From assembly GCF_000746205.1 (NCBI RefSeq), contig NZ_JQKV01000001.1:608814-672813 (forward strand): a DNA stretch of 64,000 bases, written 5' to 3'. The first letter of the stretch is position 1. Every line of letters starts with the position of its first letter. The stretch comes from Halorubrum sp. BV1 (GTDB lineage Archaea > Halobacteriota > Halobacteria > Halobacteriales > Haloferacaceae). The notes under the pieces were generated by a model. That model worked only from the letters and a program-made list of their open reading frames with translations. It was not told the origin of the DNA and ran no database searches. The translations under genes and the position numbers were made by a program. Of the stretch, positions 33,164-41,458 are shown piece after piece.

Positions 33164-33304
33164 ATGTTCGGAGTGCCGACAGGCGAGTTTCTGTGGGGCG
33201 TCGCGTTCGCGGTACTCGGGGTCGGATCGTGGGGGCTCGGGTTGGCGATCGCGTATCTACTGTATCGTCGGTGGCGCGGAGACGGTCCACGTAGCGACGA
33301 CTGA
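33164..33304 (+). CDS. 46-residue single-helix membrane protein of the oxidase cluster
   Basis: The frame gives MFGVPTGEFLWGVAFAVLGV, a further hydrophobic stretch to YLL, then YRRWRGDGPRSDD. A TTTAT element at 33135-33139, exactly about 28 nt upstream, indicates its own leaderless promoter. It follows coxAC by 149 nt on the same strand. Tiny one-helix proteins of this type often accompany haem-copper oxidases as accessory subunits. This role is inferred from context; there is no recognised motif. Confidence 0.7.
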   Translation: MFGVPTGEFLWGVAFAVLGVGSWGLGLAIAYLLYRRWRGDGPRSDD

Positions 33305-33413
33305 GGGCGAGATAACAGACGGAGCTTGCGGTGTGCGATAGAAGACGAGTCGGCACCACACCGGTTGGCGGGCCTGACGTCCAACAGATCGTATCGAGCG
33401 GCGGCGTGGCGAG

Positions 33414-34163
33414 TCAGTACGCGGCGTCCCACCGAGACGGCTTGCGGCGGTTCCCGCAGCCCGCACACTCCATACGGTCCATGGTGTCGATGGCGATATT
33501 GGTTCCCTCGCAGTTGCCACAGAAGTAGCCGTACCGCTGGTCTCTATCGGGGTCGGCGTACGCGACGTAAAACGGCGCGAGCGACCCGCGCTCGCTCTCG
33601 TCGAAAGCGACGTAGATGCGCTCCCCGTCGTCGGTCTCGACGACACCCTCGGAGATGCCAGTCAGGCGACTGAGCTGTTTTCGGTACCCCCGCTCCTCGA
33701 ACGTCTCTTTGCCGATCTCGACCGCGCGCTCGTCCACCAGTTCGTATCCTTCAGACTCGTAGAACACGGTGCCGGCCTCGTTGGTCGCGAGGACGCGTGC
33801 CTCGATCCGGTCGACGTCGGCGTCTTTGAGCTCCGATTCCACGAGCGCCAACAGCGCGGAGCCGATCCCCGACCCGCGGTGGTCCGGGTGAACGTGAAGC
33901 CAGTCGATCTCGCCGACGCGTTCACGGCGGCCGATAACGTAGCTTTCGGCGAACCCGACGACCTCGTCGTCGACGATGGCGACGGGGCACACCGTCTCGT
34001 CGTCGTCGATGTCGTCGTCGAGGTCGGCCGGGTCGTACCACTCGTCCACCGCCTCTTCGAGGAGGGGCCGGTCGACCGCGTGCTCGTAGGAGGCAAAAAG
34101 CGACTCGCGGGCAACTCGTCGGATGGCATCGATGTCGTCGGTGGTGGCGGCTCGTAGTTCCAT
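33414..34163 (-). CDS. GNAT acetyltransferase with C-terminal zinc ribbon
   Basis: The 249-residue protein has an N-terminal GNAT domain (about 1-160) with the acetyl-CoA-binding loop HPDHRGSGIGSALLALVE and the VLATNEAGTVFYESEGYELV end motif. A second domain of about 80 residues ends with YFCGNCEG...MECAGCGNRRKPSRW, a four-Cys zinc ribbon. The ribbon may guide the enzyme to a nucleic acid or protein target. The acceptor substrate is unknown. The ATG at 34163 is chosen over 34211, with a TTTTTT element about 28 nt upstream. Confidence 0.88.
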   Translation of the reverse strand: MELRAATTDDIDAIRRVARESLFASYEHAVDRPLLEEAVDEWYDPADLDDDIDDDETVCPVAIVDDEVVGFAESYVIGRRERVGEIDWLHVHPDHRGSGIGSALLALVESELKDADVDRIEARVLATNEAGTVFYESEGYELVDERAVEIGKETFEERGYRKQLSRLTGISEGVVETDDGERIYVAFDESERGSLAPFYVAYADPDRDQRYGYFCGNCEGTNIAIDTMDRMECAGCGNRRKPSRWDAAY

Positions 34164-34260
34164 ACCGCGATGTTCGACCGCGACTACAAAAAACACGCCC
34201 GAACGTGTCAAATCTCTCGGTCGAACCGTCGTCGAGTTCGACGGCGTGGCCCCGCGCCGA

Positions 34261-34536
34261 CTACGAAATAGAGTACGTCGCGGCGGCCATGAGAAGCATG
34301 GTGAGCGCGAGCGCGAGCGCCATCACGTAGGTCAAAGAGCGGTTCTCCCAGCGGAGGTGCTGGAAGTACGCCACGATGAGGAGCGTCTTGACGGTCGCGA
34401 TAACGAGCGTCCCGCCGACCGCTTGCGCGTACGTGAACGCGAGGAAGTCGGCCTCGAAGAGAATGAAGTTGAGCGTGGCCGCGACCAAGAGCGCGACGTA
34501 TATCGCCGAGTACAGTTTGAGCGAATCGGACGACAT
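34261..34536 (-). CDS. Cytochrome c oxidase subunit IV-like protein
   Basis: The 91-residue protein has three helices (about 8-25, 38-58 and 68-88). The pattern TLVIATVKTLLIVAYFQHLR matches prokaryotic subunit IV (COX4_pro). It likely stabilises the oxidase encoded 1.2 kb away. A CTTTAAGC element near 34561-34568 supports the start at 34536. It lies on the opposite strand from coxB/coxAC, with the GNAT gene next downstream. Confidence 0.85.
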   Translation of the reverse strand: MSSDSLKLYSAIYVALLVAATLNFILFEADFLAFTYAQAVGGTLVIATVKTLLIVAYFQHLRWENRSLTYVMALALALTMLLMAAATYSIS

Positions 34537-34701
34537 TGCTTGCTCTCTCCTTCGTTCGTGTGCTTAAAGAATTAACCATCCGAGATCCGACTCGCCGGCC
34601 TCAACCGTCACCGACCTATCGGCTGTCTGCCGGACCCCGAAACGCATATTGGTTCGACGCCCCGACCACCTGTCGGTCGCAGACGCCGACCGGACCACAC
34701 C

Positions 34702-35220
34702 GTGGACGCGCTCGAACCGACGGACGACCTGCTCGAATCGCTGTACGTCGTCAACAAGGCCGCAAAACAGCTCGCGGACGAGGCGACGGCCGCCTACGAA
34801 CGCGGCGATGTCACCGAGAGCAACGTCCGTTCTGCCCGCAAGGACGCCCTGTATCGAACGAAGACGGCCGTGATCGCCCGCGTGGTCGCACACGACCCCG
34901 CACACGTCACTGGAGAGTACCACTCCATTCACGGCGACGTCTGGCTCTTCTTGCGGATCGGCGACTGGCGGTTTCACCAGCCGCCACACGCCATCGGGAG
35001 CGAACTCACAGACGAGATCGAGACGGCGAACGACCGGTCGGACCCGATCGACGCTCCGTACGTCCGCGACTCGTCGATCGCTCGGTCCGACCGGACGCTC
35101 GAGGATGCGCTCTCACGGTTGTCAGAGGCTGGAATCAACGCTAACCACCACCTCGCCCGTCCGACCGTCACGAGCGAGCACGACAGAATAGTCGACGTCC
35201 GGTGGTCACACCTCCCGTAA
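34702..35220 (+). CDS. Conserved-looking soluble protein, unknown function
   Basis: The 172-residue acidic protein starts at GTG (34702), with a GCATATTG element at about 34643-34651, implying a short leader of around 30 nt. The N-terminal part is helical (LYVVNKAAKQLADEATAAYE, then SARKDALYRTKTAVIARVVA) and is followed by a strand-like HGDVWLFLRIGDWRFHQPPH. No catalytic motif is recognised. It is divergent from the subunit IV gene. Confidence 0.7.
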   Translation: MDALEPTDDLLESLYVVNKAAKQLADEATAAYERGDVTESNVRSARKDALYRTKTAVIARVVAHDPAHVTGEYHSIHGDVWLFLRIGDWRFHQPPHAIGSELTDEIETANDRSDPIDAPYVRDSSIARSDRTLEDALSRLSEAGINANHHLARPTVTSEHDRIVDVRWSHLP

Positions 35221-35305
35221 CGCCGACTCTCGCTCGATCGGTGTCCGCAGTCGGAGTTCCGCTCCGATGCGTTCGGTCCGATGCGTTCTCGTCCGCTAGC
35301 TTTGA

Positions 35306-35821
35306 TCAGCCTTCGACGACGTCGATTCCGCCGAGCATCCCGCTCGCCTGATGCGGTAGACAGTAGTACAACTGCACGCCGGCGCTGTCGAACGTCTGCT
35401 CGAAGGTCGTTCCCTCTTCGGACACCGCGCTGCCGCTGTTGAACTCGGTAGCGGAGTCTTCCGCGGACTGGACGTTGTGTGCGCCGCCCTGTCCGGTCCA
35501 CTCCCAGACGACGGTCGTCCCCGCGTCGATGCGGATCGCTGGGGGATCGAATGCGAACCCGACGTCGCCCGCCCCGACGCGGACGGTCACTTCGTCTTCG
35601 CCGGTGTAATCGAGGATGGCCCCGTCGTAGAGCCGTGCGTCGGAGAGATACTCGTCGAGCGCGCTCGGAACGTCGTCGAGCGCCTCGGCCTCCGAACTCT
35701 CGCCGTCGCCACTTCCGCCGCTTTCACCGTCACCGCCGCCGGAGCAGCCGGCGAGCGCACCGAGCGTCAACACAGCTCCGCTTCCGGCGACGTACCGTCG
35801 TCTAGATACTCTCTCTGGCAT
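35306..35821 (-). CDS. Halocyanin-like blue copper lipoprotein
   Basis: Halocyanins are membrane-attached type 1 copper proteins that shuttle electrons. The 171-residue precursor has a Tat signal (ERVSRRRYVAGSGAVLTLGA) with lipobox LAGC, a Gly/Ser/Glu linker, and a cupredoxin domain with His in GGAHNV and the C-terminal YYCLPHQASGM, so the copper ligands are His, Cys, His, Met. It may donate electrons to the CuA site of the nearby oxidase. The ATG at 35821 is supported by a TTTGTATG element near 35841-35852. Confidence 0.93.
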   Translation of the reverse strand: MPERVSRRRYVAGSGAVLTLGALAGCSGGGDGESGGSGDGESSEAEALDDVPSALDEYLSDARLYDGAILDYTGEDEVTVRVGAGDVGFAFDPPAIRIDAGTTVVWEWTGQGGAHNVQSAEDSATEFNSGSAVSEEGTTFEQTFDSAGVQLYYCLPHQASGMLGGIDVVEG

Positions 35822-35936
35822 CACTGATGCGTAGGGGCCGAGAGCATACAAACCCCGTGACCGCTATCTGAACACGGGACAGTGCGTTCGGCTTTATAAC
35901 GGGGCGTTTATTCGGCGGCGGCACACTCGTCCGTCC

Positions 35937-36536
35937 ATGCGGGAAGACGAACTGGCGACGCAGGTCGTCGATCACTACGCGGCCGTCCACGACGATCCCA
36001 CGATCCGGGTGGAAGAGCCGTACGACGCGGACGGTCGTCGTGGGGTCGTCGACGTGTACGTTCGTCTCCACACGCCGGAGCGAGTCGACCACGTCGTCGA
36101 ACTCAAAAGCGACGCGGCGGTGAGGCGCGCGACGGGCGCGAACGAAGTGCTCAGACAATACCGACGGATGGAGCGGTACTTCCACGCGGACGAAGCGCAC
36201 GCGATCCGCCCGAAGCTTCGGCGAACCGGACCGGGCGCGCACTTTCTGTTGTGTTTCGCACCCACGCCGACCTGCGTGTATCACGTCGCCACGCACCGAA
36301 CGCTGTACGCGTCGGTCGAGACCGCAGGCCGCGTCGACGACGTCCCTGCGGTTCGGACCGTCGCATTCCTCACGGGACTCGACGGGGACCCGACCGATCT
36401 CGGGTTCGTCTCGATAAACGCCGACGTCTCGTTCGGGTCCGACGCGTTCTTCGAGGCGGTCCCTTCGGGGTCGCGGCTCGCGGACAGTCTGGACCGAGTC
36501 GACGACGAGGTGATCGGTCGCGGCGGCGCGGACTGA
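35937..36536 (+). CDS. PD-(D/E)XK-nuclease-like haloarchaeal protein
   Basis: The 199-residue protein contains GVVDVYVRL followed by DHVVELKSDAAVR, that is Asp and then Glu-x-Lys on consecutive strands, the pattern of restriction-endonuclease-fold proteins. ANEVLRQYRRMERYF follows as a helix. Further on are FLLCFAPTPTCVYHV and an acidic C-terminus. The start at 35937 has a GTTTATTC element about 28 nt upstream. It is divergent from the halocyanin gene. Substrate and role are unknown; it might be a repair or defence nuclease, or an inactive relative. Confidence 0.7.
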   Translation: MREDELATQVVDHYAAVHDDPTIRVEEPYDADGRRGVVDVYVRLHTPERVDHVVELKSDAAVRRATGANEVLRQYRRMERYFHADEAHAIRPKLRRTGPGAHFLLCFAPTPTCVYHVATHRTLYASVETAGRVDDVPAVRTVAFLTGLDGDPTDLGFVSINADVSFGSDAFFEAVPSGSRLADSLDRVDDEVIGRGGAD

Positions 36537-36605
36537 CCGACGATCGTCCTCGCGTAGGCGGGGGTCGACCGCCGTCGCTTTATGCTTCTCTCTCCGTGTT
36601 CCGCC

Positions 36606-37319
36606 ATGAGCGACTGGGTGAGCCTCTTTTCGGGCGGCAAAGACTCTTCGTGGGCGCTGTACTGCGCGCTCCAGCAAGAACTCGACGTCTCTCGACTCCT
36701 GACTATCCATCCCGCGGGCGATTCGTACATGTATCACACGCCGGCGACCGAACTCGCGGGACTCGCCGCCGAAGCCATCGGCATCGACCTCGTCGAGATC
36801 GCTCCGGACGACTTCGGTGCGGACGACGTGGTGGACGCGAGCGCACAGGGTGACGCGGAACTGGAACCGATGGAGGCGGCGCTCAGAGAGCTTGCAGCGG
36901 ACGGCGACCTCGACCTCGTCGGCGTCACCGCGGGCGCGGTCGAAAGCGAGTTCCAGACGAGCCGGATTCAAGCGATGTGCGACCGGCTCGACATCGACCT
37001 GTTTGCGCCGCTGTGGCGAGAAGATCCCGTCGAACTCGCCGAAGCCATGTTCGACGCGGGGTTCGAGATCCGGATCGTGCAGGTCGCGGCGTACGGGCTC
37101 GACGAGTCGTGGCTCGGACGACAGTACGACGCCGACGCGCTCGACGAACTGCTCGACCTCCGCGCAGAGTACGGCGTCCATCCGCTCGGAGAGGGCGGCG
37201 AGTTCGAGACGTACGTCGTCGACGGACCGCATATGGACCGACGAATAGCGATGGACACCGACGCAGTCTGGGAGGGCGACCGAGGACACCTGTCGGTTCG
37301 GAACGCCCGGCTGGTCTGA
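36606..37319 (+). CDS. dph6: Diphthine--ammonia ligase
   Basis: The enzyme amidates diphthine on elongation factor 2, the last step of diphthamide synthesis, using ATP and ammonium. The 237-residue protein opens with the PP-loop LFSGGKDSSWALY (about 6-18), then SYMYHTPATELAGL and GVTAGAVESEFQTSRI, and ends LGEGGEFETYVVDGP, all typical of the archaeal enzyme. The ATG at 36606 has a CTTTATGC element about 28 nt upstream; an ATG at 36582 is less likely. Confidence 0.93.
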   Translation: MSDWVSLFSGGKDSSWALYCALQQELDVSRLLTIHPAGDSYMYHTPATELAGLAAEAIGIDLVEIAPDDFGADDVVDASAQGDAELEPMEAALRELAADGDLDLVGVTAGAVESEFQTSRIQAMCDRLDIDLFAPLWREDPVELAEAMFDAGFEIRIVQVAAYGLDESWLGRQYDADALDELLDLRAEYGVHPLGEGGEFETYVVDGPHMDRRIAMDTDAVWEGDRGHLSVRNARLV

Positions 37320-37390
37320 TCCGTGTGAGACGGCCGCTCCCGCGTGCGAGCGCCTCCGCCTTTAGGGCCGACTGTCCGCCTAGTCGTGCT

Positions 37391-38644
37391 TCAGGGCCAA
37401 CTCCCCGCCTGGTCGTACGCGCTCACGATCCGTTCGATGGCGACGGTGTAGGCCGCGGTCCGGAGGTTCGCGACGTCGTTCGACTCGTAGGCGTCGACGA
37501 GGTCGTCGAACGCCTCGACTATCACTCGTTCGAGCTCCTCGTTGACGCGCTCTTCCGTCCAACTGAACCGCTGGCGGTTCTGTACCCACTCGAAGTACGA
37601 GACGGTGACGCCGCCGGCGTTCGCGAGGATATCCGGGATAACGTGGACTCCGCTGTCGGCGAGCACGTCGTCCGCGTCGGGCGTGAGCGGGCCGTTGGCC
37701 GCCTCGACGATCAGGTCGGCGTCGACCTCGCGAGCGAGGTCCGCATCGATCGCGTTCTCCAGCGCCGCCGGGACCAGCACGTCGACGTCGAGCGTGAGCA
37801 GCTCGTCGTTGGTGATCGCTTCGGTGTCGCCGTATCCGCTGACGGAGCCGGTGTCGGCCTTGTGCGCTTTCACGTCACGGGGATCGAACCCGTCCGGGTC
37901 GTAGATCCCGCCGGAGGAGTCCGAGACGGCAACGATCTGAGCGCCGAGATCGGCGAGCAGCGCCGCACCGATCGACCCCGCGTTCCCGTATCCCTGCACG
38001 GCGACCGTCGCACCGTTGAGGTCGCGGTCGAGCCAGTCGAACGCCTCGCGGGCAGACAGCGCGACCGATCGCCCGGTCGCCTCGACGCGCCCCTCGCTAC
38101 CGCCGGAATCGAGCGCCTTCCCGGTGATGACTCCGGGCGCGGTGGTGTTTTCCAGCGTCTCGTAGGTGTCTTTGATCCAGTTCATCTCCCGCTGGCCGGT
38201 GTTGACGTCCGGCGCGGGGATATCCCGGTCCTCACCGATGAGCGGACGCAGTTCGGTCGCGAACGCACGCGTCAGCCGCTCCAGTTCGCTCTCTGAGTAG
38301 TCTGCCGGGTCGATCGCGATGCCGCCTTTCCCGCCGCCGTACGGGACGCCGACGATTGCGCACTTGTACGCCATCCACCCGGACAGCGCCTTCACCTCGT
38401 CGCGAGTGACGTTCGGGTGATACCGGATTCCGCCCTTGTACGGTCCGCGGTCGCCGTTGAACTGCGAACGGTACGCGCGGACCGTCTCGAGTGACCCGTC
38501 GTCGAGTTCGAACGTCAGGTTCGTCTCCAACACCCGCTCGGGGTTTTTCAAGCGCTCGATGACGCCCGCCGACGCGTCGACCGATCCAGCGGCGTCGTCT
38601 ACCTGCTCTTGCAAGCTCTCGAACGGATTTGCCTGGTCAGACAT
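37391..38644 (-). CDS. gdh: Glutamate dehydrogenase
   Basis: The hexameric enzyme interconverts glutamate with 2-oxoglutarate and ammonium. The 417-residue protein has GPYKGGIRYHPNVT, the catalytic PYGGGKGGIAIDP, PAPDVNTGQREMNWI, and a Rossmann domain with VQGYGNAGSIGA. Length is normal. The ATG at 38644 (MSDQANPFESLQEQ) is preceded by a TTTTAG element about 28 nt upstream; the ATG at 38734 would add 30 unrelated residues. Cofactor preference cannot be told from what I see. Confidence 0.96.
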   Translation of the reverse strand: MSDQANPFESLQEQVDDAAGSVDASAGVIERLKNPERVLETNLTFELDDGSLETVRAYRSQFNGDRGPYKGGIRYHPNVTRDEVKALSGWMAYKCAIVGVPYGGGKGGIAIDPADYSESELERLTRAFATELRPLIGEDRDIPAPDVNTGQREMNWIKDTYETLENTTAPGVITGKALDSGGSEGRVEATGRSVALSAREAFDWLDRDLNGATVAVQGYGNAGSIGAALLADLGAQIVAVSDSSGGIYDPDGFDPRDVKAHKADTGSVSGYGDTEAITNDELLTLDVDVLVPAALENAIDADLAREVDADLIVEAANGPLTPDADDVLADSGVHVIPDILANAGGVTVSYFEWVQNRQRFSWTEERVNEELERVIVEAFDDLVDAYESNDVANLRTAAYTVAIERIVSAYDQAGSWP

Positions 38645-38762
38645 ACGTGCACGTCTCCCGGCGGTGGTTTTAGTTGTGACGAACGGTCCGGAAATTGTGG
38701 CCGTCGCATGGAAAGTGAAGTGAACAAACGTCAAGATGCAAACGCGGCGTCCCTCCGCCGCG

Positions 38763-39344
38763 TCACTCCTCTGCCAGAAGCAGCCCGAGGTACGACGTCC
38801 TGATCTGGTCGGTGCCGTCGAGCCCTAGCTCGGAGAGCACGTCGACCGCCGCGTCGCGGGCCGACTCGACGGCCGACTCGTCTTCGACCTCGCGTTCGAC
38901 CTCGACGAACTCACCGAGTCCGTCGACGTCGTCGAGCGCGACCGTGTATCCGTCGTACCGCCAGAACTCGCGGCGCTTCTCGACTGTCGCCGCCGGTTCG
39001 AAGCCGAGCCCCGAGAAGACCCCCGAAGCCGCCTCGCCGTCGTCGACGCCGGTCTCGTGTTCGATCCGCGTCTTCGATTCCTCGTCGACGAGCGGACCTT
39101 TGTAGGTCAGCGTCGTCGTCTCGAAACCGTCCGCATCACGGGCTGATCGGGAGTCCGAGACCGACGCGATCGGCGTCTCGCGCCGCAGCCGGAGCGCTTC
39201 GTCGGTCTCGGCGAAATCACGGTGGGGGGCGTCGTAGTACACGTCTCGCTGGCGGCGAGCGCCGACGCGCTCGGCGTCGGTCCGACGGAGTCGTTCCCGG
39301 ACGGCCTCGACGTCTGTCGGAACCTTGATCTCGACCTCGTACAT
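38763..39344 (-). CDS. CYTH-domain (CyaB-like class IV adenylate cyclase family) protein
   Basis: The 193-residue protein begins MYEVEIKVP, the EXEXK signature of the CYTH tunnel fold, and continues with RQRDVYYDAPHRDF, ALRLRRE, TLTYKGP, and VEVEREV. These Glu/Arg/Lys residues bind triphosphates and metals. Archaeal members act on triphosphate compounds, but cyclase versus triphosphatase cannot be decided. A TTAAGC element near 39368-39374 supports the start at 39344. It is divergent from the FKBP gene. Confidence 0.9.
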   Translation of the reverse strand: MYEVEIKVPTDVEAVRERLRRTDAERVGARRQRDVYYDAPHRDFAETDEALRLRRETPIASVSDSRSARDADGFETTTLTYKGPLVDEESKTRIEHETGVDDGEAASGVFSGLGFEPAATVEKRREFWRYDGYTVALDDVDGLGEFVEVEREVEDESAVESARDAAVDVLSELGLDGTDQIRTSYLGLLLAEE

Positions 39345-39471
39345 GCCCGTGGCTCCGGCGGCGGCGGTGTTAAGCGCCGCGGGAGCGGACTCGGCGGAGA
39401 GACGGAGACAGACGCCGCCGTCGCCGGGGCGAACCGTGCGCCTTAAGGGTGTAACAGGTGACCTTGCGGGT

Positions 39472-40395
39472 ATGAGCGATCAGGAACAAGCGGACGCGGC
39501 CGAGGACGGAGACGAGGCCGAGACCGAGAGCGCCGGACTGAACGACGGCGACTTCGTGCGGGTGGCGTACACGATCCGAACCGCGGACGACGACCGCGTC
39601 ATCGACACCACTGACGAAGCGATCGCCGAGGACGCGGAGATCGACACGGACGAACACGAGTTCGAACCGCGCGTCATCGCGCTCGGTGCGGGCCATGTGT
39701 TCCCGTCCGTCGAAGAGACGTTCATCGGCTCGGAGGTCGGCGACCAAGGGACCGTCGACGTCCCGGCCGAAGACGCCTTCGGCGCGTACGACCCCGACGA
39801 GGTCGAGACTGTCAAGGCCGACAAGATCCCCGAGGACAGCCGCTACCCCGGCGCACAGGTCCAGATCGACAACCGACAGGGCTACCTCGAAACGATCATC
39901 GGCGGCCGCGCCCGCGTCGACTTCAACCACCCGCTCGCCGGCGAAGACCTGGAGTACGAGTACGAGATCCTCGAAGCGATCGAGGACCGCGAACAGCAGG
40001 CCGCCGGCATGCTCGGCATGTACCTTCAGGACGCGCCGGAAGTTCGCATCGAGACGGTCACAGAAGAGGAGGAGACCGTCACCGAAGACGACGACGGCGA
40101 GGAGGTCGTCGAGACGGAGGAGGTCGAAAAAGACGTCCTCTACGTGACGGCGACGCAGGCGATGCAGATGAACCAGCAGTGGATGTTCCAGAAACAGCAG
40201 ATCGCACAGGATCTGATGGGCCGACTCGACCTCGACCGCGTCGTCGTCGAGGAGGTCATCGAGGGCGGCGGCATGGGCGGACTCGGCGGCATGATGGGCG
40301 GCATGGGCGGAGCCGGTGCGGGCGATATCGAAGAGGCGCTCGAAGACGTCGACGTCGACGCCGACGAGATCGTCGACGAGATCGACGACGCGTAG
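39472..40395 (+). CDS. FKBP-type peptidyl-prolyl isomerase, archaeal long form
   Basis: The 307-residue SlyD-like protein has an acidic head, an FKBP core split by an insert-in-flap domain (VRVAYTIRTADDDRVIDTT, ALGAGHVFPSVEETFIG, DAFGAYDP, GYLETIIGGRARVDFNHPLA), and a long C-terminal extension. The extension includes a Gly/Met-rich stretch (GGMGGLGGMMGGMGGAG) and an acidic helical end. It should catalyse proline isomerisation and act as a chaperone in the cytoplasm. A CCTTAAGG element about 28 nt upstream supports the ATG at 39472. Confidence 0.93.
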   Translation: MSDQEQADAAEDGDEAETESAGLNDGDFVRVAYTIRTADDDRVIDTTDEAIAEDAEIDTDEHEFEPRVIALGAGHVFPSVEETFIGSEVGDQGTVDVPAEDAFGAYDPDEVETVKADKIPEDSRYPGAQVQIDNRQGYLETIIGGRARVDFNHPLAGEDLEYEYEILEAIEDREQQAAGMLGMYLQDAPEVRIETVTEEEETVTEDDDGEEVVETEEVEKDVLYVTATQAMQMNQQWMFQKQQIAQDLMGRLDLDRVVVEEVIEGGGMGGLGGMMGGMGGAGAGDIEEALEDVDVDADEIVDEIDDA

Positions 40396-40454
40396 ACGTA
40401 CCCTCCCGGACACGAACCGACTCCGTTTGACCACCGGCGGCCTCACTGCGAGAC

Positions 40455-40715
40455 ATGGAACTCGAACGCGCCCGCGAAGACGTCCTCGTTGCGGCGAGCG
40501 CCGGAGCGACGACCGTCGCGCTCGCGCTGCTTTCGGGCGTCGCCGGCGTCGTCGACGTCGGGACGCTCCCGACGCTCGCACCGCTCGCCGTCTACGCGGC
40601 GTATCTCTTCTCGCGAAAGGGCGGCCCGTACGGCTCGCTCGACCGCCCGCGAAACTGGGCGCTGGCGACGATCGCAGCCGGCGTTCTCGTTCTCGTCGTC
40701 GCCGCGGTCGCGTGA
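40455..40715 (+). CDS. Small membrane protein, unknown function
   Basis: The 86-residue protein has three hydrophobic stretches (about 12-33, 37-50 and 66-86), with KGGPYGSLDRPRNWALA between the last two. It lies 59 nt after the FKBP gene on the same strand and could be co-transcribed; only a weak TTTGA element precedes it. No family recognised. Confidence 0.65.
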   Translation: MELERAREDVLVAASAGATTVALALLSGVAGVVDVGTLPTLAPLAVYAAYLFSRKGGPYGSLDRPRNWALATIAAGVLVLVVAAVA

Positions 40716-40756
40716 GAGCGGCGTCGAAGCGGAGACGAGTTCGTTCCGCGCCGCCT

Positions 40757-41458
40757 TCAGGCGATGTCTCGGCTCGTGTCCACCGTGACCGTGTCAGTGA
40801 GCTTCAGCTTCAGCGGCTCTTCGAGCGCCGCGCCGCCGCGGAACTTCGGGACGATGAGCCGGTTCGCGATCTCCGTTCCCGTCACCGTGGTCCGGAGGTC
40901 GAAGACGACGTCGGCCACCTGCGTCGTTACGGCTCGGTTCGGACCGTCAGTCTCCCCCTTCAGCGCGTGTAGCACGGCAATCCCGTCCGCGTCGGCGACG
41001 CGTCGGCGAACGCCGGTGAGAAACGTCCGATAGCTGTCTCGATCGCCGGCCTCGAACGGGCCGACGGAGTCGACGACGAGCGTGCCTCGCTCCGGGAGGT
41101 CGTCCGCAACGGAGAGTGCGTCGTCGATCGGATCCGCTTCGACGCCGCGGACGACGACGCCGTCGTCGTTCGCGGTCGCCCCGCTGTCGCGCTTCAGCCC
41201 GTCTTCGACGGACTCAGGTGAGCGGACGGTCGTGAGGTACCGACACTCCCGGACGCGCGCGAGGCGGTCGACGATCAGCTCCGACTGGCTCGCCGGGCTC
41301 GCCGTCACGGCCACAACACTACCGCTCGGAAGCCCCCCGCCGAACTCCCTGTCCAGCACCGAGATCCCGGTCGGAAGCGTCTCCATACGATCGCTGCCCG
41401 CTCCGAGGGTTTGGCTCTGTCGGTGACCCGTAGTCTCAGGCCCCGAGCCGGTACTCAC
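40757..41458 (-). CDS. RecA/RAD55-fold protein with degenerate P-loop
   Basis: The sequence LPTGISVLDREFGGGLPSGS matches the KaiC/RadA-type ATPase start, but where the Walker A GK[T/S] should follow it reads VVAVTASPASQSE, so nucleotide binding is doubtful. A Walker B-like GTLVVDSVGPFE and a C-terminal PKFRGG segment remain. This haloarchaeal family is often labelled HTR-like or transcriptional regulator. The GTG start at 41458 overlaps the stop of the upstream ATPase gene (GTGA), favouring translational coupling; an ATG at 41386 that begins the conserved part is the alternative and would give 209 residues. Confidence 0.75.
   Translation of the reverse strand: MSTGSGPETTGHRQSQTLGAGSDRMETLPTGISVLDREFGGGLPSGSVVAVTASPASQSELIVDRLARVRECRYLTTVRSPESVEDGLKRDSGATANDDGVVVRGVEADPIDDALSVADDLPERGTLVVDSVGPFEAGDRDSYRTFLTGVRRRVADADGIAVLHALKGETDGPNRAVTTQVADVVFDLRTTVTGTEIANRLIVPKFRGGAALEEPLKLKLTDTVTVDTSRDIA

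Noticed and set aside
35802..37289. 495-codon open frame antisense across the nuclease-like and dph6 genes
   Set aside because: It spans two well-supported genes and their promoters on the other strand; composition is that of a shadow.
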